This document shows, piece after piece, positions 12,301 through 23,839 of a DNA stretch of 64,000 nucleotides. The position numbers and the translations under genes were made by a program. The stretch is taken from assembly GCA_963281255.1 (NCBI GenBank), contig OY725489.1, positions 4,278,001 through 4,342,000 on the forward strand, in the 5' to 3' direction. This stretch comes from Aphrocallistes beatrix. Taxonomy: Eukaryota > Porifera > Hexactinellida > Sceptrulophora > Aphrocallistidae. The first letter of the stretch is position 1. Each line of letters begins with the position of its first letter. The notes under the pieces are model-generated. The model made no database searches. It worked only from the letters and a program-made list of their open reading frames with translations, and was not told where the DNA came from.

Positions 12301-12822
12301 TGCATTTCTTCCTCCACCTCCGTTTCCACCTCATGGACAGAATGCTCCTCCCTACTTCTACTGGTCCACCTCCAATTAAAAAGATCTGATAAGTATGACA
12401 TCTAACTTAATTTTTAAAAAAGAAGTGAAAATTAGCTCAATAGAAAGAGTGAAAAAAGATGGACGACCAGCCAAAAAACGGGACGGCTGGTCTCCATAAC
12501 AAATTTGTCGATTAGAGTGCTTGCCCACCTCCCTCTGCACTCCGCCCTCCGCCCTCCTCTTACATAATCTCAAGATTTTTCAAAACAATTAACTTTTTTA
12601 TACACGTACTTGTATTTTTAATTTTTGGATATTTATTTATATGTCATTTTTATGGTTTTTCAAAATATTTTTTTTTAAAAATTTTATTTATTTATTTAAT
12701 AAACTAGTAAAAATTTAATCTAATGTGATAATAACTTACGCTTGGCAAGATCCTTCGTTAATAGAGAAAAAGGAAATCAAAAGTGTATTTTTTCCTCTGT
12801 GAATCCATGAATTCTTCATCTA

Positions 12823-13092
12823 TTCCATTCCTCACTTCTCAACCATGGATTGGGAGGTGTTTCACCCTCTAAACTCTATGAAATCTTTGCAAAAGCAATG
12901 AAACCGAGTACACAGGGAGGCCAGGAGTTTTGTATCAGTAAAACCTGTTCTGTTTCTCTGTGCTTTCTTCTCCTCATTATTCCTCACTTCTCAACCATGG
13001 ATTGGGAGGTGTTTCACCCGCTAATCTCTAGGAAATCGTTGCAAAAGCAAAGAAACCGAGTACACAGGGAGGCCAGGAGTTTTTTGCATCTA
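12823..13092. repeat. Tandem duplication with 153-bp period
   Basis: CCTCACTTCTCAACCATGG and the following roughly 115 bases occur twice (from about 12,829 and 12,982) with a few substitutions. It abuts the 3' side of the OTU relic. The 118-codon plus-strand ORF across it arises from the duplication. Confidence 0.75.
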
Positions 13093-13114
13093 AAATACCT
13101 AGTGTTTATGCTCA

Positions 13115-13719
13115 TTATGAAGGATATGCAGGATCAAAGTGTTCAGAATTTTCTCTGTAATTCCATCTGTGATAGACAACAGCCAGCACAATATTTTGAT
13201 AAATAGGATCTGCATTTAATCCAAGGATTTGTTGACCATGTATGTGTATAGGTCTGCTCGCCCATGTGTCTAAATTATATGTGGTTTCACAAATAGAGTG
13301 AATATCAACACCAGTAAGCAGACTAAGCATTGCTAATTCTGTATTCGTTCCCCAAGCATCAGTTCTTGATATTTCATTGATATGTTCATTGAGAGAAACT
13401 TCATCATAGTCAAATATTACCATTAGGGTTTCTTTGTATCCACTTGCCAAGAAGGAATTTAATATTCCATTTTTACAGAATTGTAATAAGTCTGATTTCC
13501 AAATATTATGTGTGTTATCGTACGGTATAGACAATTACCATCTCCATATACAGGCGAAATGGTCAATCTAAATCTATTCTGCAATCGAACAGTAAAGTTA
13601 GTATAATAACTTTTATTAGCCACCAATTCAATAGTTGTCCTGTATACCTGAACAAGTATGTGTCCTAATCCAATACGTTCAGCAAGAGTTCGACGCATTT
13701 TTTCGTGTATGAGATACAC
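13115..13719 (-). pseudogene. OTU-family cysteine protease domain, probably transposon-derived
   Basis: Two overlapping frames joined by one frameshift near 13,530 give an OTU domain. Motifs are the catalytic-Cys box GDGNCLYRTI (about 13,540), the WGTNTELAMLS segment (about 13,350) and a terminal SEHFDP with the candidate catalytic His (about 13,130). OTU proteases remove ubiquitin, and they occur as accessory domains in Helitrons and Ginger1 transposons. A further in-frame stretch upstream continues to about 13,910 and, past the Tc1 insertion, to about 15,410. The Tc1 element therefore interrupted a longer protein gene. The Helitron relic from 16.3 kb lies in the same orientation, so an origin in that element is plausible but not proven. 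Confidence 0.7.
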
Positions 13720-13914
13720 TGTAATCGGCTACCATAGGGCTAGCTAGGATTACTGCTTCCGGAAGTGGAGATTTTAAAGGATCTTCATTATGTTCAAATG
13801 GATTACTATAGTTGACGGTGTGTTTCAACTACAGTAGTACTGGTGAAAATATTTTTTCTGACAATATTTTCATTCTATCGCCTTTCAACAAATAGTTGGA
13901 ACTTAAATCTTTTA

Positions 13915-15267
13915 CAGTTTGTCCATAATTATTGCAACATAGGCTATTTCTCATTGAACTACGTTTAGCTATGTTTGCATTGCATATGCTACTAACGCAT
14001 TATTTTTATTTTCTATGTACGTTATTCGATATTTTTCAGGTTGGATATATTTTTTGAAGAATTTTTTTTCGTATTATCCATATTTTTTTCCTGTTGCGTC
14101 ATCATTTTTATCTGAATTCCTTCTGAGATATTGTTCTAACATAGAGAATCATCATTTTTGTTTAACCAGTCATAAAATGTCAAGAGAGGATATCCGTAAA
14201 CAGATCCTAACACTTTCCGAAGGTGAGAAGCACAGTGTTAAGGAAATTTCTTCCATTATCGGTGTCAACCGGACAACAGTTTGGAGGGTTCTTAAGGGAC
14301 ACAATTCGACTGGTACGGTTGAACACAGAAAGGGAGCAGGAAGACCAGCAAAACTCTATCAGAGCGTAAAGTATAAATGTGCTAAATATGTAAACACTGA
14401 TTTGCAAAAGCCAGTCAGAGAAATATCGAATGATATAGAAGCCAAACATGGTATCAGTGTGTCCAAGAGCACCGTGCATAGGACCCTTCAGAAGATGAAA
14501 TACATACTCGAAGCCTTATCCTAGTTTGGCTCCGATATTGTCAGAGAAAAATAAGCTGAAACGGATTGAGTGGGCACTAAGAAACAAAAATAAGCATTGG
14601 TGCCATGCAGTATTCTCTGATGAGGCTAGTTTTTGGTTGCATGCGGGGAAAGTACGAATGTGGACTAAAGGGAACCAAAAACGGGTTATTCCTACTGTTA
14701 AACACTCCAGTAAAGTCCACATGTGGGCTGCTTTTTCCTCAATGGGGACGTTTCCCTTATGCATTTTTAGTCATAATTTGGATGCCGCTTTCTACTTGAA
14801 GATATTAGAGTGGCATTTGGTAGAAAACGCCAAGGTTTACCAGGATAAGAAGTGGTTCTTGATACAGGACAATGATCCCAAGCTGGCGAAGAAGTGGATA
14901 TCAGACAACATTCCTAATAATGTCTTAGATTGGCCCAGCCAGAGCCCAGACTTAAACCCCATCGAAAACCTATTCGCATGGATAAAAAATCAACTGAAAA
15001 GGAATCGTCCAAAGACAATTGGTGACATGAAAACTCGCCTTGAAGAAATTTGGAATTCTATCACCCCGGAGTTTCTAAAGCCCTACTATAAATCAATGAA
15101 GCGACGTTGCGAATTGTGTGTCACAAACAATGGTTTTAAAATTAATTATTAGTTACTATGTCTATCATTAACTTTTAGACTCAATAGAATGTTTAATACG
15201 ATTCATTCTTCTTATATAATCAAATTTATATCAAAAATGTATGTTGCAATAATTATGGGACAAACTG
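13915..15267 (+). mobile_element. Tc1-like transposon with both terminal repeats
   Basis: Both ends start CAGTTTGTCC, followed by ATAATTATTGCAACATA, inverted at the two ends with one 1-base gap. TA dinucleotides flank both ends (13913-13914 and 15268-15269), the expected Tc1/mariner target duplication. At 1,353 bp it has a typical length. It sits inside the OTU-bearing sequence. Confidence 0.92.
14177..15152 (+). pseudogene. Tc1-like transposase (one frameshift, catalytic-region deletion)
   Basis: From the ATG at 14177 there is a helix-turn-helix region (EISSIIGVNRTTVWRVLKG), a GRPAK AT-hook-like motif and a second helical region. The frame then shifts near 14,500. The second frame carries the catalytic domain: FSDEASFWL (first Asp), QDNDPK (second Asp) and SPDLNPIEN (Glu), ending at 15152. 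Counting between second Asp and Glu gives 31 residues instead of the usual 34: the three residues normally after PK (HTS in relatives) are missing. The gene lacks introns and fills the element. The frameshift plus the catalytic deletion make it inactive. Confidence 0.92.
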
Positions 15268-15417
15268 TATATCAGGACTAATAATACCGGCAAAAATCTT
15301 TGATTTGGGTATGCTCAATTGGCTCATATTCATAACTCATTTGTAGTATATTCTTATCCAATCCCTTTGAATTAAAGTGAGTGCTGAATCTTTTTGCTTT
15401 GGAGTTTTACAAATATA

Positions 15418-15502
15418 CAAGCGCGCTTCGCTTGCTTGCGCTCCGCGGCTTGCAAACACTTCGTATCCACAGAGTCGCCTTGCGGGCGCCTGTAGTTACT
15501 CA
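15418..15502 (-). repeat. Helitron-like 3' terminus
   Basis: CAAGCGCGCTTCGCTTGC followed by hairpin motifs (CTTGCAAACACTTCG, GTCGCCTTGCGGGCGCC) is the reverse complement of the 3' end of the family seen at 24,043 and 52,164. It is in the same orientation as the Helitron Rep relic that starts 0.8 kb further right and could be the 3' end of that element. Confidence 0.55.
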
Positions 15503-15559
15503 ATCTAACCTATTTGGGGATTTTTTGTATTTTATATAAATATGTAAAAAAGGTTAACG

Positions 15560-16275
15560 AATAATTTCTCATATGGATCCGAAAATATGATATTCGAAAT
15601 CTACACCCCTAAACCCCCATGTCAATTGTTGGAAGCAAGTTTCTAGCCCATTTGAGATTTGTTTACTTTATGTATCTAATGTAAACAAATAATTTATCAT
15701 ATAGATCTGAAAATATGATATTCGAATTCTACACCCCTGAAAACCCCATGTCAACCGTTGGAAGTTAGTCTCTAGCATTAATATCAAAATTCATCAATTG
15801 GTGTGAAAATATGTATATAAAGGTGTGAAAATATTCACATAATCTTTTTTATTGCCATACATTATAATACATTTAAGATATTAAACTTAAGTTGTGGCTT
15901 TGAAGTATTAATGACAATGACGATCTATTGTAGTGTCGTACAATGGTTTCTATTGTGATATTGTAGTCATTTATTTTGTATAGAAAAGGTGTGAACAATT
16001 GTTTTCCATTTTTTTTGCAGAGGTGTGAAAATTTCGCTTAGATCTTAGAACTTAATCGTAGTCATATCATTTGACACCTACATGCCAATTCTCACACCTC
16101 TATGACTTCGAAATTCTTCAATCAATTCGGACAAACACAAAAAAAAAACTGGTTTATGATCCGAATGATAACTTTCATAGTTTACCGAAGAGAATTTTGA
16201 ATGAAAATTGGAAAGTACAAAGTCTAATTGAGTGCTATCATAGTATTATCAGTAGACGGTTCCGATATAGATATC
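15560..16275. repeat. Dispersed AT-rich repeat (GTGTGAAAATAT family)
   Basis: It includes two direct half-copies (TTCGAAATCTACACCCCT near 15,593 and its counterpart near 15,720). The block around 15,800-16,040 recurs at 61,640-61,860 and 63,850-64,000 (CACAAT..TTTTATTGC and CGTACAATGGTTTCTATTGTG). No coding domain. It may be related to the 151-bp repeat, which also carries GTGTGAAAATATG. Confidence 0.6.
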
Positions 16276-16312
16276 ACTTGAAGTCCTAGATTACTCATCT
16301 CTCTCAACCAAG

Positions 16313-16972
16313 TTAAAGGTACTCGTTCATTGGTGTCGGATCTGGTGCCAAAATCAATTTGATGTAATGATCAATCACGCCTAGACATACTATTTCTTCC
16401 AGTTTCTGCAGCTGGACTTCAGGTTTCAAGGGTTGACAAACTATCTTTACAAATGGCGATGTATTGATAAAGACATTAGCTCTGGAACATTTAGACAATG
16501 GTAAACTTAAATGATAGACAACCTCTTGAGCTGACACTTCAGAACAACACTGAAATTTATGAGCAATTCCTCTAAGTTGTTTCTGAATGCTCTTGTTGCC
16601 AGACCTTATTTCGTTAAGAGCATCTTTTAATATTCTTGACATGCCTCTTTGTGATTTACCAATATATGATATAACATAGATAACACAAGCATACGAATCT
16701 AATATACACTGTAGATCTAGGTTAGCTTTCCAAAGATCCAAGAGGATAGGATTGTAAGCATTTATCCTTATCTCGTCCAAATTTCTTTGTAGAAAAACAG
16801 TAGGTCGTTTCAAATAATACCTTAAAGCATTGACATACCTTTCCTCAGATAAATTCAGTTCAACCAGGAATTGTTCAAATGATAAAGGTTTCTCTAAGAC
16901 AGTTTTTGAATTCTGCTTATCAATATGATCCAACATTTGAAATATTTCGTCGGCACTGCGTTTTAGTTCCAA
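16313..16972 (-). pseudogene. Helitron protein, region between Rep and helicase
   Basis: This 219-codon open stretch contains segments highly characteristic of animal Helitron polyproteins: RPTVFLQRNLDEIRINAYNP, LDSYACVIYVISYIGKSQRG and VSAQEVVYHLSLPLSKCSRA. These lie between the Rep nuclease and the PIF1-like helicase. It begins about 220 bp after the Rep fragment ends (17,190) and stops at 16313 without reaching a Walker A motif. It belongs to the same decayed gene as the neighbouring fragments. Confidence 0.85.
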
Positions 16973-17189
16973 TCGCTGGTTCTTTTCAGCTTCAGTAGCA
17001 GTTTCTGTTAAAGGCTGTAGAGGAGTTAGAACGAGTCTTGTTTATTGGAGGGTAAGGAATGTTAAATCTGCATTTTCTCAATTTGTGATTCATCTTATAA
17101 CATGTTTCCGTATGCTTGTGATATTGAAATTTGACCTAGGAAAATATTATTAAAGTTAAGTTATTAAATAGTTAGTTATAATATCGTAA

Positions 17190-17729
17190 TTATTTTACTT
17201 CATCATATAGTAGTTCATTTTTTTCCGGTTTTACACAACTAATACGGTTAGCAATAAACTGCTCTACCTCTAGAGTACTATCTTGTCCAAAGATGGGTGC
17301 TCCTTCAATCCACAGAAGGGCATGGATATGTGGTGATCCACGTTGTTGAAATTCTACTCGCATGTAATAGTCGCTCAGAACTCCCAAAGGACTGACCTTA
17401 CTCCTCAGGATTTTCAATAATTTACGCGATCTATAATCAAAATATCTTGCGCAGGTAACTGGATCCTTTCTAATAAGATCATCTTTTTTATGCTACTCTA
17501 ACTCTACAATGTGTTTCTCAGTAAGTTCTTTCCCATCAATCAGATTACTAAGTATATTCAAAAGCTCTGGCCATTGTGTCTCTGCAGCTAAAGTGTTCAG
17601 AAGAAAGTTGAACAGCCAAATTGTCTTATCATTGCCATCAATTCTTTCTTCTTTTGCTCCCAGAAAGCAGGTGTAGGTAGGGTTGCCAGACGTCCGGTTT
17701 TGACCCGGACAGTCCGGGTTTCGAGTCAT
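17190..17729 (-). pseudogene. Helitron Rep nuclease fragment (HUH motif)
   Basis: Reading minus from about 17,670, the fragment includes CFLGAKEERIDGNDKTIW, then DPVTCARYFDYRSRKLLKIL, then RVEFQQRGSPHIHALLWIEG. The His-x-His of PHIHALLW is the metal-binding HUH motif of rolling-circle Rep endonucleases. The frame changes near 17,490. The upstream part of the same protein continues at 18,730 on the other side of the inserted hAT element (FMKKDRPTP joins TYTCFLG). Confidence 0.9.
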
Positions 17730-18004
17730 TTGTCCGGTGTCCGGGAATGGGATTAATTTGTTCGGGTTTGGTGAATTTTGAGCCCTGTCCGACTACTCAC
17801 TACTCAGGACTGTCAATATATTATATCCGTATCTAAGTTATTTAGTTAGCTATTGCTCTGCTGCAAACGTGTCACTCTCTAATATTTGAAGAAAGAGTGC
17901 AAGTTTGTGAAATTTGGATTATTACTGATTTGTAATGCTACCATAGTGTACGTATACTACTGAGTACTGACCCTAACTGCCTAACATGTTTAGTAATGAG
18001 TATA

Positions 18005-18275
18005 CAGTACACCCTCGCTAATCCGAACAGCTCTGTTCCAATGTTCGAAAAAATCGTTCGGATTAGTGAAATAACACTAATTCAATAGGGCATTAATTAT
18101 AATAAATTTGTATTGTTTCGCCATGATTGCTTATTTAACGAGGTTTCTCAATCTTATTGATAGATTTAAGTTTATATACGTTTATTCGAAGCATAGAGGC
18201 GAATAATATTATATTTTGGGTGTTCGGATTAGCGGGGTTCGGATTGGCGAGGTTCGGACTATCGAGGGTGTAGTG
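18005..18275. mobile_element. pogo/Tigger-like MITE nested in the hAT element
   Basis: The left end CAGTACACCCTCGCTAATCC pairs with the right end GACTATCGAGGGTGTAGTG. Both ends are flanked by TA (18,003-18,004 and 18,276-18,277). The inner side repeats TTCGGATTAGCG and TTCGGATTGGCG variants. At 271 bp it is non-coding. Confidence 0.82.
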
Positions 18276-18474
18276 TACTTGGAATCTTCTTTTTGTATCT
18301 GTGTTCAATGGATTCAACGATGAATTATGATATGTAGATAAGTAGTCACGTGGGTCAAGGGTCATTTTATGTCTTTGCAGCTCTGGTTTACAGTGAATGA
18401 CCTACATTCAAATTGTTATTTCAAATTTTATTCTCTGATATTTTAGTTTACCCGCAATAACTAATAGACGAAAT

Positions 18475-18556
18475 ATATTTTATAATTAATAATTAATAAA
18501 TAATAAATAATAATTAATAATTAATAAATAATAATTAATAATTAATAATTAATAAT
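18475..18556. repeat. AATAATTAAT microsatellite
   Basis: An 80-base run of AATTAATAATTAATAAATAA-type units, inside the hAT element. Confidence 0.9.
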
Positions 18557-18674
18557 AGTATTCTTGGTATCCACAGAGCACGACGCTACTGGTTGCCACA
18601 ATAATATTTTGTATTAATCGAAGACTGAACTGCAGTAACAGGTAGTACATATGGTTAATTTTTTAGAGAATAAA

Positions 18675-20763
18675 TTATGTCCGGGTTTGGCCTTTTGAAA
18701 ATCTGGCAACCCTAGGTGTAGGCCTATCTTTCTTCATGAACTGAAATCCTTCATTTCTATCAATTATTCCTTGAAGATTATCTTCATTGAGAACATCAGA
18801 TACAGTAATGCTCTTCCCAATAGCACCCTTAACCTTTCTCAAACACACATTAACAGCATTATTTAGATGGTAACCTTCTAGGCGTTTATATTTGAATAAC
18901 AAATGAGGGATATTGGAACTGCACGCCTATCCACTCGAAGAATATCAGATTTAGCAAGTTGTCCTATACTGATATCTTTGGGAATATTTCTCTGCACACC
19001 TCCATATACACATGGAAATGTTAATCCTTCACATCGTTCATCCATTAATAGGGATAATGGAATTTTTCCCTCTCCAGGAGCAATTTTCATGACAGTGTCA
19101 TTCCTGCTTAAAAGGAGAGTATCCAATGAAGCAGGATTAATCAGAAGCTCAGTCCTAGTTTCATCTCAATCTTCAATGTATTTTATTAATTTATCCATTT
19201 CATCAAAAGAATCTTCAGAAGTGTCTATTTTATTTTTGGATTTCTAGTTTACTTCCTCATTTACAATAAAATTGATTTGTTCGCTTTTAATATTAATATA
19301 TTCATTAATCCACTCATCGAATAGCATGATTCCTTCATTCTGAAATAGATCCCTTCCTGTTAAATATTTAGCTGCCATCAATACATTATTGGGTCGAATT
19401 GTTTCATACGTACATGTAGGGCTTTTTATATGACATTTTTCTATACAACTGCAATTGAATTGTCTGTGACTGTTCAATTGTCCTGGGTAGGTGATTAATT
19501 GTAGTATCAACATCAATAGGCACATTCACAACCAAACCATGCAATCCTAATTGTCTACCTTTTCCCAGAGAGCGGATTGCCATGAATACATGTCTTGGAG
19601 ATACAAGTCGCTGTTCCAATTGTGTCAACTCTGATAATATATCAGGTAATTGAGCAAAACCAAGTCCACGGCAAACTTCCAATTTAGGTACTTTTCCTTG
19701 CTTGATAGATACTCACAGTATTACTATTCACAGTATTACTTGTATTACTATTCACAGTATTACTTATATTGACAGTATTACTTTTAAAATGTGAAAATCG
19801 GAATCTACCTATTGAACGCAAGTATGGCAAATGTATTGCAATCGATCGTTTTTCTTAGAATTCCATACCTAAGTAGTTAATAAAAAGTTAAAATATACGC
19901 GCGATATTTCCAAATACTACGCATTCTTTAAATTATATGTAAAAATATTTTCTCAAAAAAAATACTTAGCGCAAAAAAGTCATTCGAATTTCAGAGAAAA
20001 TTGGAATATCAATTTAATGGATTCAAAATACGAAAGTGATAGAACGTTGTCTATAATCCTAATCCCGACCTGTTCATAAGTGTAAATAAAAAATTTAAAT
20101 AAAAAAATAAACTAACTAACCATATCAATAAATTCTTGATTACATCTCTTTAAACTTGTCAATTTATATCTATTCAGCTGGATGACAGAATTCCTGAAAA
20201 ATAGACAATCACAACTGGAACAGGCAAAGGTTGGTCCAAATTTTATATCTCTGATATTTTTCAATCATCAAATTTAAATCCTGACACTTGGAATCCCGAA
20301 CTAGCTTGCTCCGCCTTTTGAAGCTTTACATCATCTCTTCCATCTCGATTCTAAAAATATTGATATACAAGGAGCGAACATGCAAAACTTTATAACAAAA
20401 GAATCTCTACCTGCAAACGAAGCTTTTCATTTTCAATATAGAGAGGATCAAGACGTTTCCTTTTAATTCACAAGCCCTCCTTTGAATATGTCTTAGAGAA
20501 ATTCAAATATTTGCGCTTTAATCGCATTTGAGTCAAACGTCTGAGATTATCCTGTTCACGAAATTCCGGGTCGGTACGTCTCAGGCCATGGCTTCTCATG
20601 ATTGAATAGTTTCTCTTTCACGAAAATTTGGATCTCTGTGTCTTAAATTCTTCAAGTGAGTTCTACTTTTCTTGTTTTCCTCCGCACGATACGAAGGATC
20701 TTGCCTTAATTTCCTTATACGATGTAGTGAAGACTTTTTCTTACTACGGTTCGACTTACCCAT
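18675..20763 (-). pseudogene. Helitron protein N-terminal half (several frames)
   Basis: The likely start is the ATG at 20763 (MGKSNRSKKK). It is followed by a basic region with the repeated R-x-D-P-x-[FY]-R pattern (RQDPSYRAEE, RHRDPNFRER, RRTDPEFREQ), a common N-terminus of invertebrate Helitron proteins. That region ends near a possible donor at about 20,411. Further fragments are LTQLEQRLVSPRHVFM (about 19,615), then APGEGKIPLSLLMDERCEG (about 19,070) and the IPKDISIGQL segment, then the block up to the hAT insertion at 18,714. Frameshifts and stops separate the pieces. The stretch 19,700-20,270 has no recognisable protein and contains CAGTATTACT tandem motifs. Confidence 0.78.
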
Positions 20764-20988
20764 TGTTATTCTCTAATAATAATAGTAAAATAATAATAAA
20801 TAATAAGTTTTTGAAGAATGCAGTGAATAATTAATGTAAAATGGAAGATACTTAGCAATGATACGATTGGTGACTAATTAAGATATTAATACTAGTATAT
20901 GCGTATAGTAAAGTCTTCTACAAAACACAAGGATCTCATTCTAGATTATTCGAGCGCCGGCAACTGTTCGAAGACATACGGTCTATAT

Positions 20989-23124
20989 CAGGGGTCGGCA
21001 AACAATCGTAGCACACTATCTAGGTGATTTCCGCTTAACCGTGTGCGCAACTTGCTTTTACGTAATTCATCTTTGAGAAGAGTTGTTCACAAACGTATGT
21101 ACTCCCAAAAAGAACTGCAACCTCCTTTGCATGTTTCACTATTGAAGGAAATCTTTGAGGAGTTAAATAATGTTGATAGAATTCGAGTAAAGGTACCTCT
21201 CGAAATCTTGATTTGAGTTCATTTGAACTTTGGAGCTCAATCAGTTCCATTTGTAAATTTTCTGGGGAGTCACATATTTCAACATCAAATACGGCGGCGA
21301 AGTAGCTAAAATACTTACGATGCTCATCCATATCTGCGAATCGAGTGTTAAATTGATCTTTCAGATCAGATATGAATTTGGCGTAATAAGAAACATCACA
21401 TGGTTGGTGTGAGAGAAGTGTAGGGAAATGAACACAATTACTCTCTTTCAATTGAAGCTCCCATAGTTGTAACTTAACTTCAAATGCATAAATGTGTTCA
21501 TAGAGGACATTGATGAACTGATTCATTCCTTGCATTTCCGAATTTAGCATATTTAGATGATTAGTGATGTCCACCAGAAAGGCAAAATCTGTCATCCATT
21601 TCGCATCACTGAGCTCTGGAACTTCCATCCCTTTTTCCCTCATAGAAATGGTCAATTCAGCTCTCAACTGGTAAACTCTTTGCAACATTGCACCTCTACT
21701 TAACCAGCGCACTTCGCAATAATATAACAAATCGCCATATTGGTTATCCATCTCTTCTAACATATGTTGAAATTGACGATGATATAATCCTCTTGCACGC
21801 ACAAAATTCATAATTTTTATGACTACCCGCATTACTTCCTGCATCTTCAGAGATTTTGCGGACAAGGCCTCGAGATGGATTATACAATGTGTTCTTACCA
21901 GTTTTATTTCAATGCCAGCATTTCTCATTTCTTTTTCTATCAAAGAAACCACTCCCTTTACCTTTCCAACCATTGCTGGAGCACCATATGTCGTTACCCC
22001 ACAAATACTATTACTTAGATTTAAGCCCAGGCTACCCATGACACTCATGATTCCTTGGAATATATTCTCACCAGTAGTGGTATCCTTTAGTGAAACCAAA
22101 CCTGCCAATTATTCTGTAATGTCAAACGTTGCATTGAATCCTCTCACAAAAATTGAACCTGAGCAATATCAGTCGCATCAGTGCTCTCATCAAGTGCAAT
22201 TGCATAGAATTCAAATTGTTGAGCACGCTTTTGTAATGTTGTCCTGATATCTGAAGACAAATCTTCAATTCTTCGAGCAACGGTTCTTGCAGAGAGACTA
22301 ATCTTACCAAAAAGATCTCTTTTATCTGGACATAAAATATCAACCACAGTTAGAAGACACTCCTTCCCAAATTCACCATCAGTAAAGGTTTCATTCGATT
22401 CCCAATGAGTTCGCTAACAGCAAAACTAGCACGTGTAGTATTCTTTAACTCAGAAGTATGCTATAAGAATTTACTCTGTTGCTCAATTAAAAACCTTTGC
22501 ACAGAGATTCGATCTTACTCCTTCGCGCGGCACCAGGAAGAAATCGAAATTTCCCGAATGCTTCGTCTGGTAGTATCGCTTCAAATTGGACTCTCTTATC
22601 ACAGCAAGAGATACAGCACATAAAAGGCAGGTGGGCAATTTTCCCTGCATGATAAAAAAATACTGCTCCGTTCAACTTTCCTTGAATACGCGATTTTCAA
22701 GATCTACTTTCCGTTTTTTAGATACTGATGCCAAAATTTAATTCACAATGAATGTGAAAATTTGATCTAAGTATTGAAACTTCTATTGATATATTTATCT
22801 AAACTTATGCACATACTAGTATAGTATATTATGCTGAGATCAAACCCAAATAGTGTCAGAATACATTTGTGTGACATCACTAACACACTCATTCATCTTT
22901 CCATTCATTCATTCTTTCAAATATGGCCTCCAAATTGCCGTAGAGGCCATAATTAGTGTTTACAAAACAATTGTCGTAGAGGCCATTATAAGTGTTTTTG
23001 GAACAATTTTGGATTATATTTGAAAAAGCCTGAAAAGTAGAATAATTTCTGAAAGAGTCGAGGGCCGGATAAAATCACCTCGCGGGCCACATCTGGCCCG
23101 CGGGCCGGAGTTTGCAGACCCCTG
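20989..23124 (-). mobile_element. hAT transposon with complete ends
   Basis: The ends CAGGGGTCGGCAAAC and GTTTGCAGACCCCTG are inverted, and GTCTATAT flanks both sides exactly (20,981-20,988 and 23,125-23,132). Subterminal CCCGCGGGCC motifs near 23,085-23,105 are typical of Charlie-like hAT ends. The element is 2,136 bp and carries one transposase gene on the minus strand. It lies just upstream of the Helitron relic. Confidence 0.95.
21035..22690 (-). pseudogene. hAT transposase, GTF2IRD2/ZBED5-like, frameshifted
   Basis: The order on the minus strand is as follows. A BED-type zinc-finger remnant is near 22,690-22,520 (CLLC, then KRYYQTKH, where the first ligand His is Tyr). A helical region with LDESTDATDIAQ near 22,175 holds the first catalytic Asp. 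A continuous frame of 357 codons follows (22108-21035) with CEVRWLSRG, ending in the dimerisation motif GSTYVCEQLFSKMNYVK. Frameshifts fall near 22,480-22,350 and at 22,140. The last frame is open to the stop. Length and ends suggest a once autonomous element inactivated recently. Confidence 0.92.
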
Positions 23125-23139
23125 GTCTATATAGATATG

Positions 23140-23600
23140 ATAGAAACTCATTAAACACTTAGATTATCACTTTCAAAGTGTGAAAATCGGATTATACATA
23201 TTAGAATATCCTAGATAAGCAGTTGACAGCTCGCATTTACCTTAAAATAAAATTCTTTCAATAAGTGTGAAAATATATGCATACAATTTTACATATATGC
23301 TAATAACTCGTAGAATATTAACAGTATTACTTTTAAAATGTGAAAATCAGAATCTACCTATTAAAAATTCCTATATCAGCCGTTGAGAACTCGCTTTTAG
23401 CTCAAAATAATATTTTTTTCTAAAGGTCTGAAAATATGTAAGGTTCAATATATTAATAACTCATAAAATATTCATGTCATTACTTTCAAAGCGCGAAAAT
23501 CATATCCTACGTGGTGAAATACCCTACATTAGTCGTTGAGATCTTGCTTATATGTTCAAACAAAGTTTACAGTGGATGTGTTAAAATATGATCAATACTT
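23140..23600. repeat. Three diverged units of the 151-bp repeat
   Basis: The words TTTCAAAGTGTGAAAATCGG, TCCTA..AGCAGTTGACAGCTCGC and their variants recur near 23,165, 23,330 and 23,485, inverted relative to the 11.5-kb array. No edge block is seen here. Confidence 0.7.
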
Positions 23601-23839
23601 ATAAAAGCACCCAGAAAAATCACAAAATAAATCAATTTTTAAAATTTTTGATGAGTAATGATGACGTCATAACAAAGTGATGAGTCGTTATTTTTTAATG
23701 ATAGTTACATCATATGTGAGATATATTAATATACACATCTATTAAAATTTCAGCCTTCACGAATAACTGTATAGCTAAACTTTTTAAAAATGGGACGATG
23801 ACGTTATAATTCCATGATGATATATATATATATATATAT
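23601..23839. other. Helitron-family body fragment, no gene
   Basis: Words such as TGAGTAATGATGACGTCATA and AAATTTCAGCCTTC match the interior of the Helitron-like elements at 24,043 and 52,164, so this is a truncated minus-orientation copy without ends. Confidence 0.55.

Larger units (their letters stand above)
17678..18714. mobile_element. Non-autonomous hAT element inserted in the Helitron gene
   Basis: The ends are TAGGGTTGCCAG and its exact complement CTGGCAACCCTA, flanked by perfect GGTGTAGG duplications (17,670-17,677 and 18,715-18,722). An 8-bp duplication is typical of hAT. Removing the element and one duplication restores the Helitron reading across the junction. At 1,037 bp it has no transposase remnant, and it itself carries a pogo-like MITE. 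Confidence 0.92.
15418..20763 (-). mobile_element. Autonomous Helitron relic (boundaries tentative)
   Basis: Successive minus-strand fragments from 20,763 down to 16,313 match one Helitron protein in order: basic N-terminal repeats, the N-terminal Helitron region, Rep with the HUH motif, then the middle region before the helicase. The left boundary is the Helitron-like terminus at 15,418; no 5' terminus is identified. A 1-kb hAT element (17,678-18,714) interrupts it. The PIF1-type helicase motifs are not found, so the C-terminal part is lost. Confidence 0.6.

Noticed and set aside
12850..13206. 118-codon plus-strand ORF
   Set aside because: Produced by a 153-bp tandem duplication and overlapping the OTU relic in antisense.
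21819..22247. 142-codon plus-strand ORF
   Set aside because: Antisense shadow of the hAT transposase.
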